Source: Actinobacillus sp.
Lineage (GTDB): Bacteria; Pseudomonadota; Gammaproteobacteria; Enterobacterales; Pasteurellaceae
Direction of reading: 5' to 3'
Assembly: GCA_020026115.1 (NCBI GenBank)
Contig: JAHHQY010000014.1
Coordinates: 1 to 30,432, forward strand
Length of the DNA: 30,432 nucleotides
In this document: positions 1 through 7,782 of the stretch, in pieces
How positions within the stretch are numbered: position 1 is the first letter of the stretch
How the letters are laid out: every line of letters starts with the position of its first letter
Translations under genes and position numbers: made by a program
Notes under the pieces: generated by a model
The model's input: the letters and a program-made list of their open reading frames with translations, nothing else
Databases searched by the model: none
Told to the model about the DNA's origin: nothing

Positions 1-68
1 GGCGTAATATTTTTGTCACAATTATGGGGACATTAGCGATTACTGCCGTTGTTTATAAACTTTTTTAA
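1..68 (+). CDS. C-terminal end of a probable serine transporter (partial)
   Basis: Reading from base 3 gives 21 residues (RNIFVTIMGTLAITAVVYKLF) and a TAA stop at 66-68. The segment is hydrophobic and ends in a short basic tail, as expected for the last membrane helix of a transporter. It lies 56 bases upstream of sdaA on the same strand. In Haemophilus relatives sdaC, a serine/proton symporter, precedes sdaA, so sdaC is the likely identity. That is an inference from position; the visible residues alone do not identify the family. Confidence 0.5.
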   Translation, partial: RNIFVTIMGTLAITAVVYKLF

Positions 69-124
69 TGAAAGATTTAAATCCAAACATAATTAAAGGT
101 TAATATGCCTTTAAGGATAATATA

Positions 125-1501
125 ATGATTAGTGTTTTTGATATGTTTAAAATAGGAATTGGTCCTTCAAGTTCTCATACGGTTGGACCAATGAAAGCAG
201 GCAAAGCATTTATAGATAAGTTAATTGAAAAAGGATTAATAAAAGAAGTTAATCATATTCAAGTTGAGGTTTATGGATCTTTATCTATGACAGGTCGAGG
301 ACATAATACTGATATTGCTATAATTATGGGATTAGCGGGCTATTTACCTGAAAATGTAGATTTAAATTTAATTCCTACATTTGTAAATAATGTAAAAGAA
401 ACAGCGCAATTACCCATTGCTAAAAATTTAAAAAAAGTAAAATTTAATTATGACGAAGATTTAATTTTTCATAATGAATTTTTACCGCGCCATGAAAATG
501 CTATGCGCTTAACGGCATATAAACAAGAAAATACTCAAAGCCATTTATTATTTACTGAAAATTATTATTCGATAGGTGGCGGTTTTATTGTAGACGAAGC
601 GCATTTTGGCAAAGAAGAAGCCGAAAATACCTGCGTGCCTTATCCTTATAAAAAAGCTGTTGATTTATTGCGTCATTGCCATGAAACCGGACTTTCTTTT
701 GCAACACTTGTGCGAGAAAACGAAGTGGCAATGCATGGCGAAGAAGCATTAACGGCTCATTTACAATTAATTCATCAAACCATGCATGATTGTTTAGAAA
801 GAGGGATGAAAAAAGAAGGTCTTTTACCAGGGCCTTTAAAAGTCGCACGTCGAGCGGCAGCTTTAGCAAGATTATTACAAGCAAATCAATCAATTACCCA
901 TGACCCAATGGCGATTATTGATTGGGTAAATATGTTTGCTTTAGCGGTAAATGAAGAAAATGCAGCCGGTGGACGTGTTGTGACGGCGCCAACGAATGGT
1001 GCTTGTGGCATTGTTCCTGCTGTTTTGGCGTATTTTAATAAATTTATTGCTCCAGCGAGTAACGAAATTGCTGAACGCTATTTATTAACTTGTAGTGCAA
1101 TCGGCGCTCTTTATAAAATGAACGCTTCCATTTCAGGCGCTGAAGTGGGTTGTCAAGGTGAAGTCGGCGTAGCCTGCTCTATGGCTGCAGCGGGCTTAAC
1201 GGAAATTTTAGGCGGAAGTCCTGACCAAGTTTGCATTGCCGCTGAAATTGCGATGGAGCATAACTTAGGCTTAACTTGCGACCCAGTGGGCGGTCAAGTA
1301 CAGGTACCTTGTATTGAGCGTAATGCCATAGCCTCAGTCAAAGCCATCAACGCCAGTCGTATGGCCTTAAGACGCACATCTCATCCCTATGTCAGTTTAG
1401 ATAATGTCATTGAAACTATGTATGAAACGGGTAAAGATATTAATGCGAAATATCGTGAAACCTCGCAAGGTGGGCTGGCGCTAAAAATTATTTGCTCTTA
1501 A
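125..1501 (+). CDS. sdaA: L-serine dehydratase, iron-sulfur dependent, single chain
   Basis: Deaminates L-serine to pyruvate and ammonia in the cytoplasm, using a 4Fe-4S cluster rather than PLP. At 458 residues it matches the one-chain enterobacterial SdaA/SdaB type. The N-terminal beta domain opens with MISVFDMFKIGIGPSSSHTV, whose SSSHT motif is diagnostic. The C-terminal alpha domain carries the conserved cysteine segments GCQGEVG, LTCDPVGGQ and VPCIERN, which are the expected cluster ligands. The start follows AAGGATAATATA, a fair ribosome binding site. It is probably cotranscribed with the transporter gene upstream, giving a serine uptake and breakdown unit. By eye the first 480 bases are more AT-rich than the rest. 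Confidence 0.95.
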   Translation: MISVFDMFKIGIGPSSSHTVGPMKAGKAFIDKLIEKGLIKEVNHIQVEVYGSLSMTGRGHNTDIAIIMGLAGYLPENVDLNLIPTFVNNVKETAQLPIAKNLKKVKFNYDEDLIFHNEFLPRHENAMRLTAYKQENTQSHLLFTENYYSIGGGFIVDEAHFGKEEAENTCVPYPYKKAVDLLRHCHETGLSFATLVRENEVAMHGEEALTAHLQLIHQTMHDCLERGMKKEGLLPGPLKVARRAAALARLLQANQSITHDPMAIIDWVNMFALAVNEENAAGGRVVTAPTNGACGIVPAVLAYFNKFIAPASNEIAERYLLTCSAIGALYKMNASISGAEVGCQGEVGVACSMAAAGLTEILGGSPDQVCIAAEIAMEHNLGLTCDPVGGQVQVPCIERNAIASVKAINASRMALRRTSHPYVSLDNVIETMYETGKDINAKYRETSQGGLALKIICS

Positions 1502-1510
1502 AAAATAATG

Positions 1511-1566
1511 ACTTGCACCGAAAAAAAGGATTTTTTGAAAGTAAAAGATAAAAATTCGGCGCGAGT
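1511..1566 (+). repeat. Inverted pair of the TTCGGCGCGAGT repeat, possible sdaA terminator
   Basis: A degenerate reverse copy (ACTTGCACCGAAAAA, 1511-1525) faces a perfect forward copy (AAAATTCGGCGCGAGT, 1551-1566). The two arms can fold into a hairpin ten bases after the sdaA stop. There is no long T run after it, so termination is uncertain. The same core occurs about ten times in this window. Confidence 0.6.
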
Positions 1567-1576
1567 GTTATTGGTT

Positions 1577-1600
1577 AGACGTCTGGATATCTAACCGTAT
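1577..1600. promoter_or_regulatory. MetJ-like operator (tandem met boxes)
   Basis: AGACGTCT at 1577-1584 is a perfect match to the known met box consensus. It is followed without a gap by GGATATCT (5 of 8) and AACCGTAT (5 of 8). The first two boxes sit inside a perfect inverted repeat, GGTTAGA (1573-1579) and TCTAACC (1590-1596). No methionine gene is adjacent: sdaA lies upstream and the spc operon downstream. It could be a real MetJ site acting on the rplN promoter, a leftover from a rearrangement, or a chance hairpin. Confidence 0.4.
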
Positions 1601-1638
1601 CAACCCTTGCCCTAGGAAAAAGATTTTTAAAATTTTGC

Positions 1639-1672
1639 TTGTATAATGTGCGTAACTCGTGCATAATGCACG
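1639..1672 (+). promoter_or_regulatory. spc operon promoter region
   Basis: A perfect -10 hexamer TATAAT lies at 1642-1647 with no good -35 element at normal spacing. A second candidate is TTGTAT (1639-1644), 17 bases, CATAAT (1662-1667). The second -10 lies inside a perfect 7-bp inverted repeat, CGTGCAT-a-ATGCACG (1658-1672). One of these is the likely start of rplN transcription, needed here because the S10 operon is not upstream. Confidence 0.55.
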
Positions 1673-1701
1673 CCTTATCGGCTTATAGGTCGGTAATTAT
1701 T

Positions 1702-1723
1702 CGTCCCGAGAGGGTTTTTTTTT
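1702..1723 (+). promoter_or_regulatory. Short hairpin and T run in the rplN leader
   Basis: CCC-GAGA-GGG (1705-1714) is followed by nine T residues (1715-1723), some 20 bases before the rplN start. This looks like a minimal attenuator, but the stem has only 3 base pairs, so function is doubtful. The ribosome binding site GCGGAGTACTAAG follows. Confidence 0.3.
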
Positions 1724-1742
1724 AATTTAGCGGAGTACTAAG

Positions 1743-2114
1743 ATGATCCAAGAACAGACTATGCTCGACGTAGCTGATAACTCAGGCGCTCGCAGTGTAA
1801 TGTGTATCAAGGTTCTCGGTGGATCGCACCGTCGTTACGCTGCTATTGGTGACATCATTAAAATTACTGTGAAAGAAGCAATTCCACGCGGTAAAGTTAA
1901 GAAAGGTGATGTATTAAAAGCAGTAGTTGTGCGCACCAAGAAAGGTGTTCGTCGCCCAGATGGATCAGTCATTCGCTTCGATGGCAATGCCTGTGTTGTT
2001 TTAAATAATAATACTGAGCAACCAATCGGTACTCGTATTTTTGGACCAGTGACTCGTGAACTTCGTAATGAAAAATTCATGAAGATCATCTCTTTGGCAC
2101 CAGAAGTACTGTAA
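1743..2114 (+). CDS. rplN: 50S ribosomal protein L14
   Basis: Large-subunit protein L14, which sits at the subunit interface next to L19. The 123 residues match the usual length, from MIQEQTMLDVADNSGARSVM to the typical MKIISLAPEVL end. The start follows the site GCGGAGTAC. It is the first gene of the spc operon. In most relatives it follows rpsQ directly; here sdaA precedes it and rpsQ lies about 22 kb away, so transcription must start in the 241-base gap upstream. Confidence 0.98.
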   Translation: MIQEQTMLDVADNSGARSVMCIKVLGGSHRRYAAIGDIIKITVKEAIPRGKVKKGDVLKAVVVRTKKGVRRPDGSVIRFDGNACVVLNNNTEQPIGTRIFGPVTRELRNEKFMKIISLAPEVL

Positions 2115-2126
2115 GGAGAAGTGAAA

Positions 2127-2438
2127 ATGGCTAACAAAATTCGTCAAGAAGATGAAGTAATTGTTCTTGCTGGTAAAAGCAAGGGTAAACGTGGCAAGGT
2201 CACTAAAGTTTTACCAAACGGTAAAGTGATTGTTGAAGGTGTTAACATCATCACTAAAGCAGAAAAACCAATTCCTCAATTAGGAAAAGAAGGTGGTTTA
2301 GTGAAGAAAGAAGCTCCAATTGATGCATCAAATGTAGCGATTTTTAACCCTACAACTAACAAAGCTGACCGTGTAGGTTTTAGATTTGAAGATGGTAAAA
2401 AAGTCCGTTTTTTCAAATCTAACAATGAATTAATTTAA
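2127..2438 (+). CDS. rplX: 50S ribosomal protein L24
   Basis: Assembly initiator protein of the large subunit, with an N-terminal KOW-type motif (EVIVLAGKSKGKRGKV). I take the ATG at 2127, giving 103 residues from MANKIR. An upstream in-frame GTG at 2121 is only about two bases from the AAGGAG site (2113-2118), while the ATG is about eight bases away, so the ATG fits better and matches the family length. It lies 12 bases after rplN. Confidence 0.96.
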   Translation: MANKIRQEDEVIVLAGKSKGKRGKVTKVLPNGKVIVEGVNIITKAEKPIPQLGKEGGLVKKEAPIDASNVAIFNPTTNKADRVGFRFEDGKKVRFFKSNNELI

Positions 2439-2455
2439 CAAACTGGAGTAACGCG

Positions 2456-2995
2456 ATGGCGAAACTGCATGATTACTACAAAGAAAATGTAGTGAATGAG
2501 TTAAAGTCAAAATTCGGCTACAAATCTGTCATGCAAGTCCCACGAATCGAAAAGATTACCCTTAATATGGGCGTGGGTGAAGCATTGACCGATAAAAAAT
2601 TGCTTGAAAACGCAGTTGCGGATTTGGCAGCAATCAGTGGTCAGAAACCTTTAATTACCAAAGCTCGCAAATCTGTTGCTGGCTTTAAAATCCGTCAAGG
2701 GTATCCTATCGGTTGTAAAGTAACACTACGTGGCGAACGTATGTGGGAATTTTTAGAGCGTTTGATCACAATCGCTGTTCCACGTGTTCGTGACTTCCGT
2801 GGACTTAACGCGAAATCTTTTGATGGTCGTGGTAACTATAGTATGGGTGTGCGTGAGCAAATCATCTTCCCAGAAATCGACTATGATAAAGTAGATCGTG
2901 TTCGTGGTTTAGATATTACTATTACCACTACTGCGCAAAATGATGAAGAAGGTAAAGCATTACTCGCAGCCTTCAATTTCCCATTCCGTAAGTAA
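2456..2995 (+). CDS. rplE: 50S ribosomal protein L5
   Basis: 5S rRNA-binding protein of the central protuberance; 179 residues, the normal length, ending FNFPFRK. In E. coli the S8 protein represses the spc operon by binding mRNA around the L5 start. The start region here (GGAGTAACGCGATGGCGAAA) keeps the bases that begin that site in E. coli, so S8 feedback is likely conserved. That is inference; the fold was not computed. Confidence 0.98.
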   Translation: MAKLHDYYKENVVNELKSKFGYKSVMQVPRIEKITLNMGVGEALTDKKLLENAVADLAAISGQKPLITKARKSVAGFKIRQGYPIGCKVTLRGERMWEFLERLITIAVPRVRDFRGLNAKSFDGRGNYSMGVREQIIFPEIDYDKVDRVRGLDITITTTAQNDEEGKALLAAFNFPFRK

Positions 2996-3007
2996 GGTTG
3001 GTGACAA

Positions 3008-3313
3008 ATGGCTAAACAATCAATGAAAGCACGCGATGTAAAACGCGTTAAATTGGCTGAAAAATTCTACGCAAAACGCGAAGAATTAAAACGAATCATC
3101 TCTGACGTAAATTCTTCTGACGAAGATCGTTGGGATGCGGTATTAAAATTACAAACTTTACCGCGTGATTCTAGCCCTAGTCGTCAACGTAACCGTTGCC
3201 GTCAAACTGGACGTCCACATGGTTTCTTACGTAAATTTGGTTTAAGTCGTATCAAAGTTCGCGAAGCAGCAATGCGTGGCGAAATCCCTGGACTTAAAAA
3301 AGCAAGTTGGTAA
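3008..3313 (+). CDS. rpsN: 30S ribosomal protein S14, zinc-free form
   Basis: Small-subunit head protein. The 101-residue length and absence of the CxxC zinc motifs mark the long, zinc-independent form typical of Gammaproteobacteria. The conserved C-terminal block runs from RNRCRQTGRPHGF to the end AKKASW-like GLKKASW. It lies 12 bases after rplE and 36 bases before rpsH. Confidence 0.98.
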   Translation: MAKQSMKARDVKRVKLAEKFYAKREELKRIISDVNSSDEDRWDAVLKLQTLPRDSSPSRQRNRCRQTGRPHGFLRKFGLSRIKVREAAMRGEIPGLKKASW

Positions 3314-3349
3314 TTTACCACTTTAATTTGGAATCGGAGAAAAAGCACA

Positions 3350-3742
3350 ATGAGTATGCAAGATCCTATCGCAGATATGTTGACCCGTATTCGTAACGGT
3401 CAAGCTGCGAACAAAGTTGCGATCAGTATGCCTTCATCCAAGCTAAAAGTGGCTATCGCCAATGTATTAGCGGAAGAAGGTTTTATCGAAAGCGTAAAAG
3501 TTTTAGAAGGTGTTAAACCTGAATTGGAAATTACTTTAAAATATTTCCAAGGTAAACCAGTTGTAGAAAGCATTCAACGTGTAAGTCGCCCAGGTTTACG
3601 TATTTATAAACGTAAAGATGAATTACCTCGTGTAATGGGTGGTTTAGGTGTTGCTGTAATTTCTACATCTAAAGGTGTGATGACTGACCGTGCAGCCCGT
3701 AAAGAAGGCTTAGGCGGCGAAGTTATCTGTTATGTAGCTTAA
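3350..3742 (+). CDS. rpsH: 30S ribosomal protein S8
   Basis: Binds 16S rRNA helix 21 and, in E. coli, represses the spc operon at the rplE start. The 130 residues begin MSMQDPIADMLTRIRNGQ and end GLGGEVICYVA, as in E. coli. The site TCGGAGAAAAAG precedes the start. As the probable feedback regulator of this operon it is the partner of the site noted at rplE. Confidence 0.98.
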   Translation: MSMQDPIADMLTRIRNGQAANKVAISMPSSKLKVAIANVLAEEGFIESVKVLEGVKPELEITLKYFQGKPVVESIQRVSRPGLRIYKRKDELPRVMGGLGVAVISTSKGVMTDRAARKEGLGGEVICYVA

Positions 3743-3754
3743 TAGGAGTAGGAA

Positions 3755-4288
3755 ATGTCTCGTGTCGCAAAAGCACCTGTTAATATTCCTGCCGGCGTTG
3801 AAGTTAAACTTGACGGACAGCTATTAACAGTTAAAGGAAAAAATGGCGAGTTATCTCGCAAAATTCACGACTCAGTTGAAGTTAAAGAAGAAAATAATCA
3901 ATTAACTTTTGTTCCACGTGAAGGTATGGCTGAAGCAAACGCACAGTCTGGTACTGCACGTGCATTAGTTAACTCAATGGTTATTGGTGTTACTGAAGGC
4001 TTCACTAAGAAGTTACAATTGGTGGGTGTTGGTTATAGAGCACAAGTTAAAGGTGATGTATTAGCACTTAGCTTAGGTTTCTCTCACCCTGTAGAGCACA
4101 AATTACCTGCTGGCATCACTGCAGAATGCCCATCTCAAACTGAGATCGTATTAAAAGGCGCTGACAAACAAGTTGTTGGTCAAGTAGCAGCAGATGTTCG
4201 TGCTTATCGTCGCCCAGAACCTTACAAAGGTAAAGGTGTACGTTACTCTGATGAAGTAGTGCGTACAAAAGAGGCTAAGAAAAAATAA
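3755..4288 (+). CDS. rplF: 50S ribosomal protein L6
   Basis: Large-subunit protein near the factor-binding site; 177 residues as in E. coli. It is made of two similar half domains; the second holds the conserved PEPYKGKGVRY motif near the C-terminus. A TAGGAG site precedes the start, 12 bases after rpsH. Confidence 0.98.
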   Translation: MSRVAKAPVNIPAGVEVKLDGQLLTVKGKNGELSRKIHDSVEVKEENNQLTFVPREGMAEANAQSGTARALVNSMVIGVTEGFTKKLQLVGVGYRAQVKGDVLALSLGFSHPVEHKLPAGITAECPSQTEIVLKGADKQVVGQVAADVRAYRRPEPYKGKGVRYSDEVVRTKEAKKK

Positions 4289-4302
4289 TTTAAGGTAACA
4301 CT

Positions 4303-4656
4303 ATGGATAAGAAATCAGCTCGTATCCGCCGTGCATCTCGTGCGCGTCATATGATGAAAGAGCAAGGCGTTACTCGTTTAGTAGTACACCGTACGCCACG
4401 TCATATTTACGCACAAGTTATTGCAGCTAGCGGTTCAGAGGTGCTTGCTTCTGCTTCAACAGTTGAAAAAGCAATTAAAGAGCAAGTGAAATATACAGGT
4501 AACAAAGATGCCGCTGCATTAGTAGGTAAACTTGTTGCTGAAAGAGCATTGTCAAAAGGCGTTAAAGACGTCGCATTTGATCGTTCTGGTTTTAAATATC
4601 ATGGTCGTGTCCAATCATTAGCGGACGCAGCTCGTGAAGCTGGTCTACAGTTCTAA
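4303..4656 (+). CDS. rplR: 50S ribosomal protein L18
   Basis: 5S rRNA-binding protein that works with L5 in the central protuberance. It has the usual 117 residues, a basic N-terminal tail (MDKKSARIRRASRARHMM) and the conserved FDRSGFKYHGRVQSLADAAR block ending in GLQF. It lies 14 bases after rplF. Confidence 0.98.
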   Translation: MDKKSARIRRASRARHMMKEQGVTRLVVHRTPRHIYAQVIAASGSEVLASASTVEKAIKEQVKYTGNKDAAALVGKLVAERALSKGVKDVAFDRSGFKYHGRVQSLADAAREAGLQF

Positions 4657-4671
4657 TAGAGGTAATTTTAG

Positions 4672-5172
4672 ATGGCAAACGTCGAAAAACAAGCTGGTGA
4701 ACTGCAAGAGAAGCTAATCGCGGTAAACCGTGTATCAAAAACCGTTAAAGGTGGTCGTATTATGAGCTTTACTGCTTTAACAGTAGTAGGCGATGGTAAC
4801 GGTCGTGTAGGTTTTGGTTACGGAAAAGCACGTGAAGTTCCAGCAGCGATCCAAAAAGCAATGGAAAAAGCACGCCGTAACATGGTTACAGTAGCTTTAA
4901 ACGAAGGCACTTTACAACACCCAATTAAAGGTGCGCATACTGGTTCTCGCGTATTTATGCAACCAGCAGGCGAAGGTACTGGGGTTATTGCCGGTGGTGC
5001 AATGCGCGCAGTATTAGAAGTTGCAGGTGTTCGTAACGTACTTTCTAAAGCATACGGTTCAACCAACCCAATTAACGTTGTTCAAGCAACGATTAATGCT
5101 TTAGCAAATATGAAATCACCAGAAATGGTTGCTGCTAAACGTGGCAAAACTGTTGATGAAATTTTGGGGTAA
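4672..5172 (+). CDS. rpsE: 30S ribosomal protein S5
   Basis: Small-subunit protein at the mRNA entry channel and decoding centre, important for fidelity. It has 166 residues. The N-terminal double-stranded RNA-binding fold includes VGDGNGRVGFGYGKAREVP, and the C-terminal part holds GAGT-like EGTGVIAGGAMRAVLE. It lies 15 bases after rplR and six before rpmD. Confidence 0.98.
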   Translation: MANVEKQAGELQEKLIAVNRVSKTVKGGRIMSFTALTVVGDGNGRVGFGYGKAREVPAAIQKAMEKARRNMVTVALNEGTLQHPIKGAHTGSRVFMQPAGEGTGVIAGGAMRAVLEVAGVRNVLSKAYGSTNPINVVQATINALANMKSPEMVAAKRGKTVDEILG

Positions 5173-5178
5173 ATAATC

Positions 5179-5358
5179 ATGGCAAAAACTATTAAAGTAA
5201 CTCAAGTTCGTAGTTCTATTGCTCGTTTACCTAAGCATAAAGCAACTTTACGTGGTCTTGGTTTACGTCATATGCATCATACTGTGGAATTACAAGATAC
5301 TCCTGCAGTACGTGGTATGATTAACCAAATTTCATATATGCTTAAAGTAGAGGAGTAA
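5179..5358 (+). CDS. rpmD: 50S ribosomal protein L30
   Basis: Small large-subunit protein of 59 residues: MAKTIKVTQVRSSIARLP, then KHKATLRGLGLRHM, ending MLKVEE. The frame is open from ATG at 5179 to TAA at 5356-5358. It lies in the six-to-four-base gaps between rpsE and rplO, exactly where L30 is found in spc operons. The upstream Shine-Dalgarno is poor (GGGTAAATAATC), so it may be translated by coupling to rpsE. Confidence 0.97.
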   Translation: MAKTIKVTQVRSSIARLPKHKATLRGLGLRHMHHTVELQDTPAVRGMINQISYMLKVEE

Positions 5359-5362
5359 GATA

Positions 5363-5797
5363 ATGCGTTTAAATACTCTATCTCCTGCAGAAGGCGCTAA
5401 ACACAGCAAAAAACGTTTAGGTCGTGGTATCGGTTCTGGTTTAGGTAAAACTGGTGGTCGTGGTCATAAAGGTCAAAAATCTCGTACTGGTGGCGGTGTT
5501 CGTCGCGGTTTCGAGGGTGGTCAAATGCCATTATATCGTCGTTTACCAAAATTTGGTTTTACTTCAATGAAAGCTGCAGTAACTGCAGAAGTTCGTTTAA
5601 ACGAATTAACAAAAGTTGAAGGTGATATCGTAACTTTAGAAGCACTTAAAGCAGCAAATGTTTTAACAAAAGACATTCAATTTGCAAAAGTGATTCTTGC
5701 AGGTGAGATTACTACACCAGTAACCGTAAAAGGCTTACGAGTAACTAAAGGTGCAAAAGCAGCAATCGAAGCTGCTGGCGGTAAAATTGAGGAATAA
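5363..5797 (+). CDS. rplO: 50S ribosomal protein L15
   Basis: Late-assembling large-subunit protein of 144 residues. The N-terminal half is glycine and arginine rich (RLGRGIGSGLGKTGGRGHKG) and extends into rRNA; the C-terminal half is globular and ends AAGGKIEE. The GAGGAG in the rpmD stop region serves as its ribosome binding site. It lies four bases after rpmD and seven before secY. Confidence 0.98.
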   Translation: MRLNTLSPAEGAKHSKKRLGRGIGSGLGKTGGRGHKGQKSRTGGGVRRGFEGGQMPLYRRLPKFGFTSMKAAVTAEVRLNELTKVEGDIVTLEALKAANVLTKDIQFAKVILAGEITTPVTVKGLRVTKGAKAAIEAAGGKIEE

Positions 5798-5804
5798 TTA
5801 AAAT

Positions 5805-7130
5805 ATGGCAAAGCAACCAGGTTATCAAAGTCGCAGTACTCAAAATGGTACAGATGAACTGAAAAAAAGAATCTTTTTTGTATTAGGTGCTCTTATCGTT
5901 TTTCGTATTGGGTCTTTTATTCCAGTTCCTGGTATTGATGCTGCCGTATTAGCTCAATTACTTGCACAACAAAAAGGTACCATCATTGAAATGTTTAACA
6001 TGTTCTCTGGTGGTGCTTTGAGCCGAGCTTCTATTTTTGCATTAGGTATTATGCCGTATATCTCGGCCTCAATTATTATTCAATTATTAGTGGCGGTTCA
6101 TCCCGCATTAGCTGAATTAAAGAAAGAAGGTGAGGCAGGGCGTCGAAAAATTAGTAAATATACGCGTTATTCGACATTAGTTCTTGCAACCATTCAAGCA
6201 ATTGGTATCTCAACAGGGTTACCAAATATGTTACCAGGATTAGTACCAAATTTAGGTTTTGGTTTTTATTTAACTGCAGTTATTAGTTTAGTAACAGGAA
6301 CAATGTTCCTAATGTGGTTAGGTGAGCAAATTACTGAACGCGGAATTGGTAATGGTATTTCTTTGATTATTTTTGCAGGGATTGTTGCAGGATTACCAGC
6401 AGCCATTGGTCAAACAATTGAGCAGGCTCGTCAAGGACAAATGCACTTTTTAGTGTTACTACTTATTGCAGTAGTAATTTTTGCTGTAACATACTTTGTC
6501 GTTTTCATTGAAAGAGGACAAAGAAGAATTAAAATTGAATACGCAAAACGTCAACAAGGTCGCCAAATTGTAGGTGGACATTCTAGTTATTTACCATTAA
6601 AAGTAAATATGGCAGGTGTTATTCCAGCAATCTTTGCATCAAGTATTATTTTATTCCCAGCCACGTTAACATCTTGGCTTGGTGAAGGTGCAGGATTAAA
6701 TTGGTTAAGTGATTTATCTATATTGCTTCATCCTGGTCAACCTTTATATTTAATCGTTTATGCAGTAGCAATTATTTTCTTCAGTTTCTTTTATACTGCA
6801 ATGCAGTATAATCCAAGAGACACAGCTGAAAATCTAAAAAAATCAGGTGCATTTATACCTGGAATTCGACCAGGAGAACAAACATCACGTTATATTGACA
6901 AAATTATGACACGTCTAACCTTAATTGGCGGTCTATATGTTACATTCGTGTGTTTAGTTCCTTATATTTTGATGTCAACATGGAATGTACAATTCTACTT
7001 CGGTGGAACATCTCTGTTGATCGTCGTTGTTGTAATTATGGATTTCATCGCACAGGTTCAAAGTTATTTAATGTCAACTAAATATGAATCTGCGTTGAAA
7101 AAAGCAAACCTTACAGGTTTTGGACAATAG
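5805..7130 (+). CDS. secY: Protein translocase channel subunit SecY
   Basis: Pore of the SecYEG inner-membrane translocon. The 441 residues contain about ten hydrophobic helices. The N-terminal segment IPVPGIDAAVL and the plug region MFSGGALSRASIFALGIMPY are typical, as is the cytoplasmic loop FIPGIRPGEQTSRYI near residue 350. It sits between rplO and rpmJ as in other spc operons, linking ribosome and secretion capacity. Confidence 0.98.
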   Translation: MAKQPGYQSRSTQNGTDELKKRIFFVLGALIVFRIGSFIPVPGIDAAVLAQLLAQQKGTIIEMFNMFSGGALSRASIFALGIMPYISASIIIQLLVAVHPALAELKKEGEAGRRKISKYTRYSTLVLATIQAIGISTGLPNMLPGLVPNLGFGFYLTAVISLVTGTMFLMWLGEQITERGIGNGISLIIFAGIVAGLPAAIGQTIEQARQGQMHFLVLLLIAVVIFAVTYFVVFIERGQRRIKIEYAKRQQGRQIVGGHSSYLPLKVNMAGVIPAIFASSIILFPATLTSWLGEGAGLNWLSDLSILLHPGQPLYLIVYAVAIIFFSFFYTAMQYNPRDTAENLKKSGAFIPGIRPGEQTSRYIDKIMTRLTLIGGLYVTFVCLVPYILMSTWNVQFYFGGTSLLIVVVVIMDFIAQVQSYLMSTKYESALKKANLTGFGQ

Positions 7131-7156
7131 TCCATTAATAACAGAAGGGATAAGCA

Positions 7157-7270
7157 ATGAAAGTTCGTGCTTCAGTTAAGAAAATGTGTCGTAACTGTAA
7201 AATTGTAAAACGTGAAGGTGTCGTTCGTGTATTATGTTCTGACCCTAAACATAAACAACGTCAAGGTTAA
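7157..7270 (+). CDS. rpmJ: 50S ribosomal protein L36, zinc-ribbon form
   Basis: A 37-residue protein from ATG at 7157 to TAA at 7268-7270. It starts [19 protein letters not shown] and ends KHKQRQG. Cys11, Cys14, Cys27 and His32 form the zinc ribbon, so this is the zinc-binding version. The site GAAGGGATAAGC lies upstream. It is the last gene of the spc operon, 26 bases after secY; the alpha promoter follows at once. Confidence 0.97.
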
Positions 7271-7283
7271 TTGATAATTTTTC

Positions 7284-7319
7284 TTGCAAAGAACCTGCTG
7301 AGCATATATAATGCTCAGC
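7284..7319 (+). promoter_or_regulatory. Alpha operon promoter overlapping a palindrome
   Basis: TTGCAA (7284-7289), a 17-base spacer and a perfect TATAAT (7307-7312) make a strong sigma-70 promoter. The -10 lies in the loop of a perfect inverted repeat, GCTGAGCAT (7297-7305) and ATGCTCAGC (7311-7319). The hairpin could end spc transcription or hold a regulator. E. coli has a comparable arrangement before its alpha operon, as I recall it. Confidence 0.75.
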
Positions 7320-7331
7320 TCATTTACATCC

Positions 7332-7428
7332 TTGATATACTGTTTGAGTATCCTGAAACGGGCTTTTCAAGATCAGTATATCAAATTAATCATTAAAAAT
7401 AGGAGTGCATAGTGGCCCGTATTGCAGG
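7332..7428 (+). promoter_or_regulatory. Alpha operon ribosome binding site (S4-binding pseudoknot)
   Basis: The run TTTGAGTATCCTGAAACGGG with the following CTTTTCA, and then TAGGAGTGCATAGTGGCCCG at the rpsM start, match the E. coli alpha leader closely. S4 binds that nested pseudoknot and represses rpsM translation. The outer stem here is a perfect 11-bp repeat, TTGATATACTG (7332-7342) and CAGTATATCAA (7374-7384). It corresponds to the Alpha_RBS RNA family. Confidence 0.88.
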
Positions 7429-7768
7429 CATTAACATTCCTGATCAAAAACATACTGTAATTGCTTTAACAGCAATTTACGGTGTAGGGAAAACTCGTGC
7501 AAAAGCAATTTGTGTTGCTGCAGGAATTCCTGAAGATGTAAAGATCAGAGAATTGTCTGAAGAGCAGATTGATAAACTGCGTGACGAAGTTAGTAAATTT
7601 ACCGTTGAAGGTGACTTACGTCGTGAAGTAACACTTAACATTAAACGTCTATTAGATTTAGGCTGCTATCGTGGTGTTCGTCATCGTCGTAGCTTACCAG
7701 TACGTGGTCAACGTACTAAAACGAATGCGCGTACCCGTAAAGGTCCACGCAAGCCGATCAAGAAATAG
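7412..7768 (+). CDS. rpsM: 30S ribosomal protein S13
   Basis: Small-subunit head protein contacting the large subunit and P-site tRNA; 118 residues as in E. coli. It starts with GTG (MARIAGINIPDQKH), as the E. coli gene does, within the S4-controlled pseudoknot, so the weak start is probably part of the control. The C-terminus RGQRTKTNARTRKGPRKPI is the usual basic tail. First gene of the alpha operon. Confidence 0.98.
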   Translation: MARIAGINIPDQKHTVIALTAIYGVGKTRAKAICVAAGIPEDVKIRELSEEQIDKLRDEVSKFTVEGDLRREVTLNIKRLLDLGCYRGVRHRRSLPVRGQRTKTNARTRKGPRKPIKK

Positions 7769-7782
7769 TCGGGGTAAATTAA

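Noticed and set aside
1702..1723. Strong attenuator before rplN
   Set aside because: The stem has only three pairs; kept only as a low-confidence feature.
4818..5066. Antisense open frame of 82 residues in rpsE
   Set aside because: A shadow of rpsE codon use, as are the other antisense frames within the ribosomal genes.
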